From Opisthorchis felineus (lineage: Eukaryota > Platyhelminthes > Trematoda > Opisthorchiida > Opisthorchiidae), in assembly GCA_004794785.1 (NCBI GenBank), contig SJOL01006417.1, positions 276,214 to 340,213 on the forward strand: a DNA stretch of 64,000 bases. The letters run 5' to 3'. Position 1 is the first letter of the stretch; every line of letters begins with the position of its first letter. Below are positions 28,581-39,925 of the stretch, piece after piece. The notes beneath the pieces were generated by a model, which was given only the letters and a program-made list of their open reading frames with translations, made no database searches and was not told where the DNA came from. Made by a program: the position numbers and the translations under genes.

Positions 28581-28655
28581 GCTGGTTTGTTTACTGAGTT
28601 AGGCAGTTAAGTCGCAAACATTTCACCACCGGTCATGGTGGCACCGTTTGCGCTT
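28581..28655 (+). repeat. Relic related to the foldback-element arm
   Basis: About 70 bp match the arm of the 2.6-2.9 kb foldback element with roughly 70 percent identity by eye. Shared blocks are CTGAG..GGCA, then GCAAAC, then TTTCA.CACC, then GGTG.CA. Only one arm is present, with no inverted partner. It suggests the arm sequence is part of a dispersed family. Confidence 0.5.
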
Positions 28656-28659
28656 TGCT

Positions 28660-30840
28660 GAGACGCAGCAGAGCAATACGTCAGAGGAAATGACGCGTAA
28701 TATGTCTGCGGTTAAAATCCGGACAAGGCTGATGATATGCACTACTGATGATCTCTAGTGAAAGTGGAACACGAAACCAGTACTCTCATCCAGTGGTATG
28801 AGCTAACCAGAATACCTAAACCAGATTGGCTGTGACAAACTTCAAATGAGAGTGGAAATTCATCGGATTCCGTAATTATTTTTAATTTTTTCCTACTCAG
28901 TTACACTTCTAAGAAATCATCCCCACATTTTATTTGTGTCGTCTGCAAGTTTAGTGCCGAATAATTAAACATGCTTGTAAACAACGGTTGTAACACAACT
29001 GTTTTCTAATCATATGGGGATAATTTTTACATTCCCTAATGAGTTTAGTTGTTTCGATAAAAGCATACGGTGTGTTTGTTCTTCAAGCTTGTCACCAGAC
29101 TGTACTAAACACAAAGGCCTTCGCGAGGGAAATGAGGTGGTTAGACCTCACACAAAAGCATAAGAGGGTGGCCACTGGCGCAGCCTGAAAAATAAATGCA
29201 TAAAGTTTCGCGTAAATTTGCCTAATCCATCACTGGATAGTGGGTTTGGCATGCCGTACTAACTGTTTCAAGTACGTCCCATGCATATATACCCCTTTGC
29301 TCCATCATTGAATAGTGTTTAGATCCATAAAATAATCATCTATGTTGTTTCTGTATTGTGCGGAATCCTTAATTTCCAAGCTGGCTGTATTGCTGAGGTA
29401 AATTTTCATACTTTTTTAAATTGTGTCAATAGAAGTTCTAAGGTGAGATGTCCAGATCCATTTGGCGTAGAAGGAAGGGCATATCTCAAGGTGGACTCAA
29501 AACACTAACTTGACATCCGTTTTCTCAACTAAACATTCTTTGGTTCTCGATCTTGTAAACTGCACAATCCCGGGTACGGACCGTTCAAGACCTCCATTCA
29601 GTAAAAATATACGTTCTGGCTAAGTTACTTTGTGAACGATCAGAGGAGCATATCTTCATTGACCTTGCAGTCAAACATCCAATTCACCTGCGTTGCAATG
29701 GAACAAAGGTGTCGAAGCTGCTTCACCGTTCTAGTTTATTTTCTGTGGACTTTGTGCTCTGTGTTCTCATTGGCCTCCTTTTGAATATTCATATCAAGAA
29801 AACTTGATTGTCCATTACATTCCGGTTCAACAGTAAGCTTGTCATTAGACTGAAACGAATTAAAACTTCTCAGCGGGCCTGTTGTGCTGAGCTTATCGCA
29901 GATGCGTACGACGATCTCATCCACTTAGTGAGCATGCAGTGCAAGCTCCTGACTAAGAGCAGATTTGCTCATGAAACGATCCGCCAAAAGGGATGCAATG
30001 GAAACTGTGTCACATTCCCGATTTTCTGTCGGGTAAATGTGATTGTTGAAACCGAATCGAAAATTGTAGGTGCTAAGTAGTGTTAGTTTCTCAAACTATT
30101 GGATAGGAATGCCAATAGCCTCTCCACTGGAGTCACTGTAGTCTGCTGTCCCCGTGGATTGCATGCTACTGAGCAAGGAAATGATACCCAGGAGTAATAA
30201 ACAATGTTTGTAGACCTTCAGACTTGTAACCTGGTTGACGAACCCAAACGTATTTCATAGGTTCTGTCAGCACTTCGCTCTTGGTCGATCCTAACAGGCT
30301 GAAAAGCCATTTTACCTTGGCAAGGTGGAAAAAATGGATCACTTTAAACATGTTCCTGAGAAATCGTCCTGGTTTATGCGTTTTTTGAGATGCCTTATAG
30401 CGGAGGATTTATTACGTACTTTCGGCTAACCATTGGTATCAATGCCTTCCAATTGTTCACTGTGTCCTTGTACCTTGGGTGCGGGCTTTCCAATCAGGTG
30501 CGTGTTATCTTTTTCGGTTTCTTTTTATAATATAGATTTTTCTGATGAAATTCCAATCAGCATATGAATAATATATTCAGATCAATCAAACAAGACAATT
30601 CTTGTACCCTGCTCTGGCTTAGATAGTAAGAATTTATCATTCTGCTATAAAGGTTCCAGTGCCTTGAAAAGCGTCCCTAAAAACAGAACCTTTAGCCCGG
30701 GCTTCTAGTCGAATAATTTATATCCCTAATGTCAACTTCACTTATCTCGGATAACTGATCATGTGATCTTTGAGACCGGACGTCAAGTTCAAGCGGACAA
30801 TTCTTTCCACTAGGATAACAAAATTTTAGGTCTGGTAATA
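28660..30840. other. Stretch without a recognisable gene
   Basis: Only frames of 90 codons or less. No motif, repeat or RNA gene was recognised. Confidence 0.5.
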
Positions 30841-30842
30841 AT

Positions 30843-30934
30843 GCCTAAAATAAGCTAAATAAGCTTAAATAAATAAATAAGCTAAGTAGGCTAAAATAAG
30901 CTAAAATAAGCCTAAAATAAGCTAAAATAAGCTT
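30843..30934. repeat. Tandem repeat, unit about AAAATAAGCT
   Basis: About nine imperfect copies of a 10-bp unit (AAAATAAGCT / TAAATAAGCT), with small deletions and one AAATAAATAAAT stretch. On the minus strand it gives the Leu/Phe/Ser-rich end of a 79-codon open frame (30845-31084), which is an artefact of the repeat. Confidence 0.85.
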
Positions 30935-31183
30935 TACCATAAGCTTCTTGTTTGGTAAGGAACTTCTTGCGCGGTGATACTGTACTGAGCTGGCTAGCGG
31001 AATTCCTCTGTCTGGCATCGGCTTTTTTGGCGGAAGCTGGTCGAACGTATGCTTTGAAGTCTCAGGCCATCGGACAGATAGCATTTCTAGGGCTTCTGCA
31101 CATTGGACTTATTTGAATCCCAGTTCATGGATGTTAACTCGAGTTGTGTCGTACTCGCTGCTTGTAGGGTGGCTTAGTGCGGC

Positions 31184-31369
31184 GGGGAGAGATGGCTCAG
31201 TGATTAGAGCGCGAATTTACTGACCGGAAGGTCCGTGGTTCGAAACAGACCTCTGCCTCTCAGCTTCCCCTGTCTAGGCTTAGACAGTATCTCAGCCCTC
31301 GTGCTTCCTTCGGGTGGCATGGCATTTAGGTACCGAAAGGGTGTTACAGCTGAACAATGATTATTATTT
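31184..31369 (+). mobile_element. tRNA-derived SINE, family 1, copy 1
   Basis: A clear tRNA-like head comes first. Box A is GATGGCTCAGTGATTAGAGC (about 31191-31210), and box B is GTGGTTCGAAAC (about 31234-31245). The body carries CAGTATCTCAGCCCTCG and TACCGAAAGGGTGTTACAGC, and the end is a short ATTATTATTT tail. The copy at 37.4 kb shares the box B region, both body blocks and the TTA-rich tail. Transcription would be by RNA polymerase III with LINE-mediated mobilisation, as is usual for SINEs. It lies about 1.4 kb beyond the stop of the noggin-like gene. Confidence 0.8.
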
Positions 31370-32745
31370 CCTGAAAGTTATTACTTTCTGTCAGCGTCAT
31401 GGGTTTTCTTCGGGGCTTTCATTCGTTCAGTGGGATATTCGTGAGGAATTTCAGTCTAAGCTTAATCTTCTCGCTTCTCACATACTACAGGTACTTGAAG
31501 CAATCATTCTGGGACCTCCCTGATCTTTTCGTTCTTTTGAACCACTACTCACAAAACGAAATATCTCCTCTTAATACTAGAATGCCAACTCTGCATTTTC
31601 TTGTCTTCATGAACCAGGCAAATTAACAGTCACCTCCGGAGTTTTACGCGCTTTCCTAACATATGTAGGGGTGGGTAGAGAGAGTTTTTACTGAAATCTT
31701 GTTTACACACAGAGCCAGATATCTACTTCGTTTTACTGCTGCATGCAAGATGTCAAACATGAATCAATTTACCTGTCCGGCTCACGTATTTTGCTTTTAC
31801 TAAAAGCGCCGTAATTTATTTCTATTCTAGGTAAGGCACACTTGTTTTCATAAAACAAATTTACATTTTTGCTCAACGAATTCCGAAACCGATCAGCTAG
31901 CTCGTGTCCTAAATGTGACAGAATGCAACAGAAACAAAAAAAATGCATTTATGATTCTTTTCGAAATGGCTACGTAGTAAAAATATTTCTGCTAGTAACA
32001 TAAGTTAGGGCATTTCTGTACTAAAATTTACGGTCTTGGGAGGTAACTCCCGAACACTTGAAAGTTTGGTTCAGACTACGTGTGAACACCCTTCACATTT
32101 TCAGTTATCAAGGTGGTTTACAAGACTGTGGCTCTGAAATATTCTTTTTATGGGCGAAAAACACAAATATGAATGGTTGCTTGGTACTTACCCAGCAACA
32201 ACTTATGTTTCTGCACCATCGTCAGTGGTTTGTGAGAGCCAAACAGCAGAACACAAAATAACATTGTCAGACCGATGTGGTGCAAACGACAGTTTTACAA
32301 TCGCTGCGAACTTTGATGAGATTTGGTTTGTAGCTTTGTAACACACAGTCAGTTAAAACTGAAAATCGGAGAGTACATTTGGTGTCAATAAAATTTTATC
32401 AGTGTGGACTGAGTAGTATTCAACCACGTCTCTTTCTACGAGGTTGAAAGTTTTGGTAAAGTACAGGCTACATCTTATGGGTTTGATATTTTTTTAAGAA
32501 AGCAGTGTGTACAACAGCGAGTGATGTGTTCTTAATTAGTAGCTCGTTTTGTTGACAACACAGTTCAGGTGTTCACAAATGTGGGATTATCAGGGGAAGT
32601 AATTATACCATATGTTTTCGTAAGTGGAATAAACCGTGTGAGAATTGAGTGGGTGAATAGAAAAAACGAACTCACTTGAGTTTACACGAAGAATTCTACA
32701 CAGTGAGTTTACATTAATCCAAAAATTAAGATAAGCCATGACTGC
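31370..32745. other. 3' flank of the noggin-like gene, nothing else recognised
   Basis: On the minus strand this holds whatever 3' UTR the noggin-like gene has. I found no AATAAA signal in minus orientation in the first 350 bp after the stop codon, so the transcript end is not placed. Short open frames (75 codons or less) show no motif. Confidence 0.45.
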
Positions 32746-34116
32746 TCAGGAACATAGGCAAGCGCAACGATCACTGATAAGGTACTTTTGAACTTGCCAG
32801 TAACAATGATAACCGTTTGCAGTGACGCTCAACCGTTTTATCAGGCGTTTTGCCCGTCGACGACGTCTCTCCTCCATGGACACTCCTCCATCTAATGGGT
32901 CGTCATTGCCTTGTGATGGGTGGATCACTGGACTTGGCCAGTTACTCGTTCGCAGATGCAACCTGATTCGAGGCTGGCTTACTACACCAGCTGATCCATG
33001 TGTATCCCGTAAGCTTAAACGTGGGAATTCGCCGGCCTCCTGAGGACTTCTTAATGTTGAATCGTCCGGTTTCATGTCATAAAACTTTGACTGAAAAGTA
33101 TTGGTTGCCGTTCGTCTTCGATTACGCTGTTCGGCAGCCCGTTTTCTTGACTGGATATAAGCTGCATCCTCACACTTCCAGTGGAGAAGTTGCAGTGCAC
33201 GTGAGCCGGATGGGCGACATTCCATACCTGGTGGCCATGAGCATGAGTGTCCCTGACGATTCATACACACACCACGGCGAATCCATCGTGGCCAAAACAG
33301 CGGACCAAGGTCTTCCCAAATATACTCCATTTCACAAGTGGCTTTGTCGATTAGCCAGTTACGAAACAGTTTTATCTGGTCTTCAGACAGGCTGAAATGG
33401 TTGCCCATTTCAGAGCGGAAGGTGAAGTTGAGCAGCTGTGCTTCATTGATTAGTTTCATGTCTGGTTGCATCACTGTTCCATCGACGTTGCCACCTATGG
33501 AACCAGATACACCTCGTTGACGAAGAACACGAGGGGGAGTTTCTGAAGTCCAGTCCTTGTCCAAACTTCCGGCTAAAATTTTTCGAAGTTTTCGTGCCTT
33601 GAAAGGTGATACATCTGGGTGAAGGTGATTGATTACTTTAGGGTCGATTGGCTGTCCCATGATGCGCATGTTGACCTCGTTGTAGCTTGCAGGATTTTGC
33701 TGATCTGTTGGCCAGTCAGGTGTCACTGCTTCAACTTTACTTTGCTTCAGGTACACCTCATTTTTGGGTTGGGTATCTTTAGTTCTTGCATCAGGTGAAG
33801 TAGATGCTAAGGAACCCAGACTTATGTGACTATGTGCTGATGATGTAAGGCCAAGTCCCCCAACCTTGAAATTTAGATCATTTTTCAGCGTCCTGTTCGA
33901 CAAATCCCTTTCACTTGGACTGTTTATTCCACTCTGTGGAGGATGAGCTAGTTTGGTCATTCGAATTTTAACCTTTCGTTGCGTGTATGAGTGGTCATAG
34001 AGTTGTCCATTTTGTGCAAAGTCCGACGTAACTGCCACTAATCCCAGCTGAAATATCCACAAAATTGTCAGGAGAATATGTGTGTACTTAGATGATATTC
34101 GAGTGTTTGGTCCCAT
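32746..34116 (-). CDS. Secreted noggin-like BMP antagonist with enlarged domain insertion
   Basis: The 456-residue frame is uninterrupted. Residues 1-31 look like a signal peptide (hydrophobic HILLTILWIFQLGLVAV, likely cut after VTS). Residues 158-195 (IDPKVINHLHP...LRKILAGSLD) match the conserved N-terminal noggin segment, and 242-260 the basic helix before the cystine knot. The domain starts at Cys261 with the diagnostic WEDLGPLFWPRWIRRGVC (267-284) and PPGMECRPS (295-303), and ends CACLCS. It has nine cysteines (261, 284, 292, 300, 315, 438, 451, 453, 455), as vertebrate noggin does. Cys315 and Cys438 are separated by 122 residues, against about seven in vertebrate noggin. Platyhelminth noggin-like genes are known to carry domain insertions, so it is probably of that class. 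N-glycosylation sequons lie at Asn74 and Asn230. An in-frame TAA lies 9 bp before the ATG, supporting this start. Noggins bind BMPs outside the cell and block receptor access. No introns are needed. Confidence 0.92.
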   Translation of the reverse strand: MGPNTRISSKYTHILLTILWIFQLGLVAVTSDFAQNGQLYDHSYTQRKVKIRMTKLAHPPQSGINSPSERDLSNRTLKNDLNFKVGGLGLTSSAHSHISLGSLASTSPDARTKDTQPKNEVYLKQSKVEAVTPDWPTDQQNPASYNEVNMRIMGQPIDPKVINHLHPDVSPFKARKLRKILAGSLDKDWTSETPPRVLRQRGVSGSIGGNVDGTVMQPDMKLINEAQLLNFTFRSEMGNHFSLSEDQIKLFRNWLIDKATCEMEYIWEDLGPLFWPRWIRRGVCMNRQGHSCSWPPGMECRPSGSRALQLLHWKCEDAAYIQSRKRAAEQRNRRRTATNTFQSKFYDMKPDDSTLRSPQEAGEFPRLSLRDTHGSAGVVSQPRIRLHLRTSNWPSPVIHPSQGNDDPLDGGVSMEERRRRRAKRLIKRLSVTANGYHCYWQVQKYLISDRCACLCS

Positions 34117-36955
34117 GTCACAATATTAGGTTTGTGGTTTCAGGTTGGTTCGATTGCTGACTGGGAAGCCTGCTATGTCGCGTGGTCAGATTCATTCCAA
34201 AGACATAGAAGTAGTTCACATGGTAAAAAACAGCATAGCCACCGCATTCCCCCAAACTGCGGTTTAAACTGGGTGGTCACTTGAGAGAAAGCCGAATCAT
34301 AAGAGGATTGCCTACAAGCTAGACAACCGTCGAAGAGTACTGGCCAATCAGAAGGCAGTCCAAATAATCGTGCCTGTGTGTGCGTGCATGAATGTGTGCG
34401 TGGTTTGTGAAGGCATGGACGGCGAGACAAGTCCACACATATGAATGCAGTCCTAAATTCCTGTGAGTTCAAGAATGGCTGAAGCTGACATTTTATCTCT
34501 GCATCAAGCATGAGGATAACTGTATCAGTTTTACTGCATAACAGCTACATAGTTGTGCGAGGCAGTGATAACCGTTGAAACATAGAGGGGATTTACCTTA
34601 AACGGTCGACAGGTCAGGTTTTACCCTTGAAAACTGCGTCGAACCTACAAATAAAGTGGCAGATACTTACCCGTTTGCCCTCTACCATTCGAAATCCCTC
34701 ACTCGAAAGATGGCCACTCATTGATGAATTCAAGCGGAGATTCATTTCAAGAGTACACGAGCCTCAAAATACCACCACGCGTCACGCTCAGAAATGATAT
34801 TTTGTTCACCCGGCTGACGCCTAAACATTGACAACAACATGACAACTCAGGTTATAAGAAGTGGTTAGAGGATTCACCGCGCCTGAGATTCCGTTGCTTC
34901 AGTTCGTAGTTGTGAGAGATTATTGTGAATTTGCGCAAGCAGAAGGATGAAATTATACCAACAGAGGTAGTGGCTTTCTGTAGAAAACTGCCGGGCGGCC
35001 TAACCGAAATGTTTCTGCGACGGAAGTGCTGGCTTAAATAAACTGTGAAGCTGATTTGATCGTGGGAGTCAAAATACCTCATTTTATTTTAATTTGTTTT
35101 CAGTCCTTGCAAAAACGTTTTCGCACTGACTGAAAGCTTTCCATGTCTAAATTCAGAACAAAAACTGAATCGTGTAACAAATGCGAATTCGAAACTGGTG
35201 CGTAATATTCTTGGGACCAGCTCGTGCTGTACAGCTGGCACTTTATGAACCGAGCCGGACATTTCCGTCCAAACTATTTGAAAATCACACAAGGAGGCAT
35301 CATCTGTGGGCCCTGCCGAATAAACAAACCAACTACCACTTATTGGTAGTTATTCCCCTCTGGAGAACGCCCATTAGAGGAGAAGAATGTTCAGGAAGTA
35401 AACCAGTTCTCATTAGCCTTGAGCCTATTACTAAATCCTCTGTTGATAGAACACTCCGAGATAGAACTTTGGACAAAAATAGGGGTCAGCAAAGCGCTTA
35501 TGCTACAGATCTTTTTTGTCTTCGAAATTCCAGAGATATGATCCACTTGGTCTGACAGCATTGCAACCATGCTGGCTCAATAAACAACACAACTTCCGGG
35601 CTGGCTTCGTTTAGTGGAAGCGTAGTAGTTTAGTAAGCTGATATGTAATCCGATACACTGGAATCTGACATGAATCACAGTGCTTCAGTGCTCAGAGCAA
35701 ACGGTCATCTAGAGAGCTTTATAGGCAAAGATATGTCTTAACGTCCCATTCTGTAGTGCGCTATGACCGTTGCAAATAAACTGATTCACCTAATTATGCC
35801 TTATAAGATCAAGCTGCTGGCACCTAGCCAGTTGCGTCTTGTTTCAGATTCCTACAACATGAGTTTTCGGCTGGGAATCTGCATTTCCGTTTTACAGCCA
35901 ACCTTTTGCTCAACTTAAACCCCAAAGATAAAATGCCGGTCCTCCCTAAGAACATGGTTGTGGATTACTTCTCCTGCAGTTGTTCAGTGGGATATCCTGG
36001 GTGCACGAAACGTCAGCTTGCTAGAGAAATAAGTAAGCAACTCTTCCATCGAAACATCAATGGACTTATGGGTGGGCCGAAAGCGCGACTGCGTCCAAAC
36101 GAATAGTTCCAAGTTATCTACCAAGTACCCAACAGACTACCGCCTGACTACGGCTGAAGCAGTTACAATACGATTGTAGAATCGGGTGTTATGCTGTCAA
36201 AAACGGTTCAGTCGAGCTCCAAGTCTGTCTCAGTCATGAGAAATGAATCGATAGACTCAGTCCCTCAAGGGCCATCCAGATCACCTTGAACCATTCATTT
36301 AGAGGTGATTGAGTTTTCCTGAAAGCTATCTGTTTCTGTCCCCAAATCCGAGCAAATCTATAGTCTTTATTTCACTATTTATCCCTATTTTAACTATTGG
36401 ACGACGAGATCCCGAAAGCATTATTCTTCGTCACTCTCTGTTCTTGCTGAATTTGTGGGAATATTCACGCAACTTGCAATGTATCTGCATTCTTGCATGT
36501 GCAAGTTGCTCGTTTCCGGTTTACCGTGAGCAAGAAATTCAGGAATGACTAATGAGTAATCTTGTCCCGTGGTAATATTAACCGAAACGCCGTTTGGTGA
36601 CGAGCTAATTAGCACTTGCGTCTCAAAATTAGGTACCAGCCTTTGTTTTGTTGTTTGCATTGCAAATGATCACGTTTCCATTGTACGGTGGGTGGATCTG
36701 CCATGACTTATTGTGTTAACGGGCGGTCATTAATAAGCATGCTCTGTCTAACCGTTCTCGCACGACCTATTGCCCCATCCATTGGCTCCCATCATAGAGT
36801 ATAATATAATCTCGTTAGACTGGAACTGCTTGTTCTGGACAGAAGTGCTGAGCCTAGGTTGTTCACCTAATGGCAAGTAATTTACCAACTCGCCGATTAA
36901 CTTCCACCGTCCAAAACAAGAGAAACCTATTCCCAAAATGAACCTTACGCAGTGA
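34117..36955. other. 5' flank of the noggin-like gene, no second gene recognised
   Basis: This is the presumed promoter and 5' UTR side of the noggin-like gene. A minus-strand frame of 112 codons (34173-34511) ends 57 bp before its ATG. It is Cys-rich but resembles no family I know, and could be an upstream ORF in the 5' UTR or chance. No TATA box or other promoter element can be supported by eye. A plus-strand 124-codon frame (35181-35555) is unrecognised. Confidence 0.45.
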
Positions 36956-36960
36956 GATTA

Positions 36961-36998
36961 ACAATAATTATAATTATAATAATTATAATAATAAATAA
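36961..36998. repeat. AT-rich simple repeat (ATA/ATTATA)
   Basis: An imperfect ACAATAATTATAATTATAAT-type run of about 38 bp. It might be the tail of an old SINE or LINE on the minus strand, but the adjacent sequence shows no matching body. Confidence 0.75.
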
Positions 36999-37394
36999 TT
37001 TGAGCAACTTGATAACAGTTTGATAAAACCCTTACTCGAGGAAAGTCTGCCATGAGTTTGATCAAGTTTTTATGATTTATCTGGAAAACTGTTCCAAAAA
37101 AAGCCGCGTTTGTGAAGAGGCAACTCCCTGGGATGGCCAACGACAAATATTATTCGCCAATAAAATACGGGAATTCCCAACTCTGTGAACGCATCCCATA
37201 TAGCATCAGACAGCCCATACTATTGTCCCACATGCCGTTGCCTTATCCTTTTCGAAGGGCCAAGCGCTTGACAGTGAACGGAAATTTCATACAAGCCCTC
37301 GTTTTTCACGGGCCACAACAGCAATCCAGACTTCCAACTTTTCTCTACGACTTGTTCAGCCCTTGAAAACGAACAATGGGCGTCCTACGATAAA

Positions 37395-37617
37395 TCATGC
37401 GCTATTCATTGCTATTAGATAACAAGTGTGAGCCAACCTGCCAACCGGACGGTGCGTGGTTCGAACCCAACCCCGGCATCCCGATTGTTCCTGTCTGGGC
37501 CTGGACAACCTGGCAGTATCTCAGCCCTCGTTCTTTTGGAAAGCTCGGCAGCTTGACACCGAAAGGGTGTTACAGCTGATCGATAATTTATTATTATTAC
37601 TATTATTATTATTATTG
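37395..37617 (+). mobile_element. tRNA-derived SINE, family 1, copy 2, with TTA-rich tail
   Basis: Box B is well preserved (CGTGGTTCGAACCC, about 37456-37469), but box A is eroded (about 37405-37425). The body shares GGCAGTATCTCAGCCCTCGT and ACACCGAAAGGGTGTTACAG with the copy at 31.2 kb. The element ends in (TTA)n from 37586 to 37617. Open frames on both strands (up to 157 codons on the minus strand, 37415-37888) run through it and onward. Their Asn/Ile-rich parts are the translated tail, so they are not genes. Confidence 0.8.
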
Positions 37618-37619
37618 AA

Positions 37620-39920
37620 TAGCCCGTCCCTGAGTTTCCTTTGTTTTTCATAACTAAATACTCTTGCATGTGAAGCCGTAAGTGACACCAAAACTGTACG
37701 CTGGGCAGGCAACTAGAAACTCTAATAAGACTTTGGATATCCCAGCAGCACCCCCAGCCGAGGTAGCACTTCTTGACGTTGCTAGGCCGGGTAGTAGTGT
37801 TGTCTACATACCACCTGTGGGGCAGCTGTGGGTGGTGATGTTGTGCACCGCAAGTGAGAGTTTGTTGAGAGGATGGTTGTGGTGACAACGTTCTGACAGC
37901 CCGAACGTTCAGCTTCCGTTTTATCCATGCTGACCGGCAACATCGTCATCTGTTTTTACCGCAAGACCTTTTAAAATAAAGCATTCAGGGGAGTCACAGA
38001 GTCCACCGATTGCACCACATATAGTTAGAGGCTGGCATGCATGGATGCTGAAGTTTCGGAAGCAAGCTGTCCCTGATTCACCCCCTTTACGTTCTTGCAC
38101 ATATTTGCATTCAAGTGGGGTACCACCGTGTTTGTTTCTTCATCTACTGCACGCACTGACTCACGAACGCATGCAAGCAAACCGGGTCACAGATTGTGGC
38201 ACAACGTTCAATGTTTGGATTTGTGGCGACAGTCCGCTTAACGAGCTTGTCCTTCCCCATCATCACCGTCACAACATGAATAGCACGACACACAAAAACA
38301 GTCGCGTGGCGGCATTCATTTTTAAAGGTCACCAAATGTCATCGGCGCCAAAACACACCAGCTGTTTGGTTGGATGGTTGGAACACTACTGCCCCAAAAA
38401 CATATTGTGCGGGAAAGGCTGTCGGAACAGTCTGTTGGATAACAAGGAAGCGCGGTCGTCTGCTTTTATTCCATTTTTCAATACAACTTGACAACGCTTT
38501 TCTCGAGGGTAGTCGGAGTAATTGACGGCGAACCCTTGCCTATTCCCATAGGCGTCAAGGCTTGGTGCGTTGGAAGGAGACTAGCTTGCGTTCAATAAAT
38601 TTGAGTTATTTATTTTGTAGTCCTGTCAGGCATACTCCTCCATTGTGTTCCGAAGCTCAGCCTCCACACCACAAACCTGTACCTGAGAGAGAGCAGAAAA
38701 CTAGCCTGGACAGAAATTTCTGCCTGGGGCACACTGGTTCGTCATCGCGACAATTAGCGCAGATTTGCTCTGAAATAGGTGATAGAAGCGTGTACCAGGA
38801 TCAATCACTTTCAACCATAGCCTACTTAATAAACGTCTGATTTTATGCTGATGAGAAAGGTGTTTGAAACAATATCAAAACTCACGAAAATACACCAACG
38901 CTTTGAAAAGTAATTCACATGTAGAGAGCAGTGCCCTTATTTTCTATGGTATTTGTACCCTAATAAGAAAGTTGAGTAAGCTGGGGAACTTGGGATGGCA
39001 GACGGATTAAATTTGAAAACTAGCCCCATACTAGCATCATATCGAGCAATAATCCTCTGGTATCCCGAATATCGATCCAAAGGAAAGTTGGGACGGCTTT
39101 GCGCAAAAAATTCGGTTGATGAGCGTCATGAGTGAAAGAATCATTTAAGGTCCTATTTGCGTACCTATTTAACACCACCCTAATGTGCAGACGGATGTTC
39201 TACTTCACAAATGTCCAAAATAGAGTTCATATACGGAATAGGGCTGCTGAAAATTCAGGGACTGTGCCTAATTGGTAAACTCCAAAAGGACAAATTGGCA
39301 GTACAGGGGGCCATTGTTTTCTATCTGCCTTCACTGGTTGAAGAAAACGTTGCTGTTTACGTGATCTCCTCTACTGTGTCGATGACGTTCACGCAGTGAG
39401 CCCGACAATTGAAGGTGGGAAGCTGTGCTCTCTGTGACTGGTAAAAATGGCTTATTCATATAGTACGCTGTTGGACAGAGAACAAAATTACTAGAGTAAA
39501 CCTTAGTCAAAGCGTTTGTTTGCCGCCAGACACCAAAAGCTGACTTGCTGGATCTCTGGTGCTATCAAGACATAGCTTTAGTGAGCACACTGAGCCATGT
39601 TTAACCGAAATTTCCTAATTTTGAAACCTGTATCATAAAAACGGTATTCACAGTGATTCACAGATTGAACCTCTGTTTCGGAACGTGGATGACGTGCACA
39701 GCAATTTTGTTCATAGTGAAATGGCTTGTGGTGCATTTTTGTTGAATACGGGCCTGCAGCCGTCCAAGTCTTTAGAATAAGTGTTGCTGCAAAACTTTCC
39801 TTTACAATTAGTGAAGGCCTGAGATATGATGACAACCGTTAAAGCTTACTTTATTCCTTTAAAGTGGAAACTTCAACCCTTATTGCGAACAATTCACGAT
39901 TCTTAGGTAGGCAAATGTTG
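37620..39920. other. Stretch without a recognisable gene
   Basis: Contains a 148-codon plus-strand frame (38045-38491). It has several Cys and His but no ordered zinc-finger spacing or other motif, and no recognised relatives. The segment 37740-37900 is somewhat GC-richer than its surroundings. I see no RNA gene. Confidence 0.45.
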
Positions 39921-39925
39921 CCAAG

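Noticed and set aside
32822..33520. Plus-strand open frames of 60, 73 and 131 codons
   Set aside because: They lie opposite the noggin-like CDS, which has clear domain hallmarks; they are shadow frames.
37415..37888. 157-codon minus-strand frame, the longest after the noggin-like gene
   Set aside because: It runs through the SINE and its TTA tail and shows no motif; part of its peptide is the translated simple repeat.
38045..38491. 148-codon plus-strand frame with several Cys and His
   Set aside because: No ordered zinc-finger spacing, signal peptide or family resemblance; no support as a gene without transcript data.
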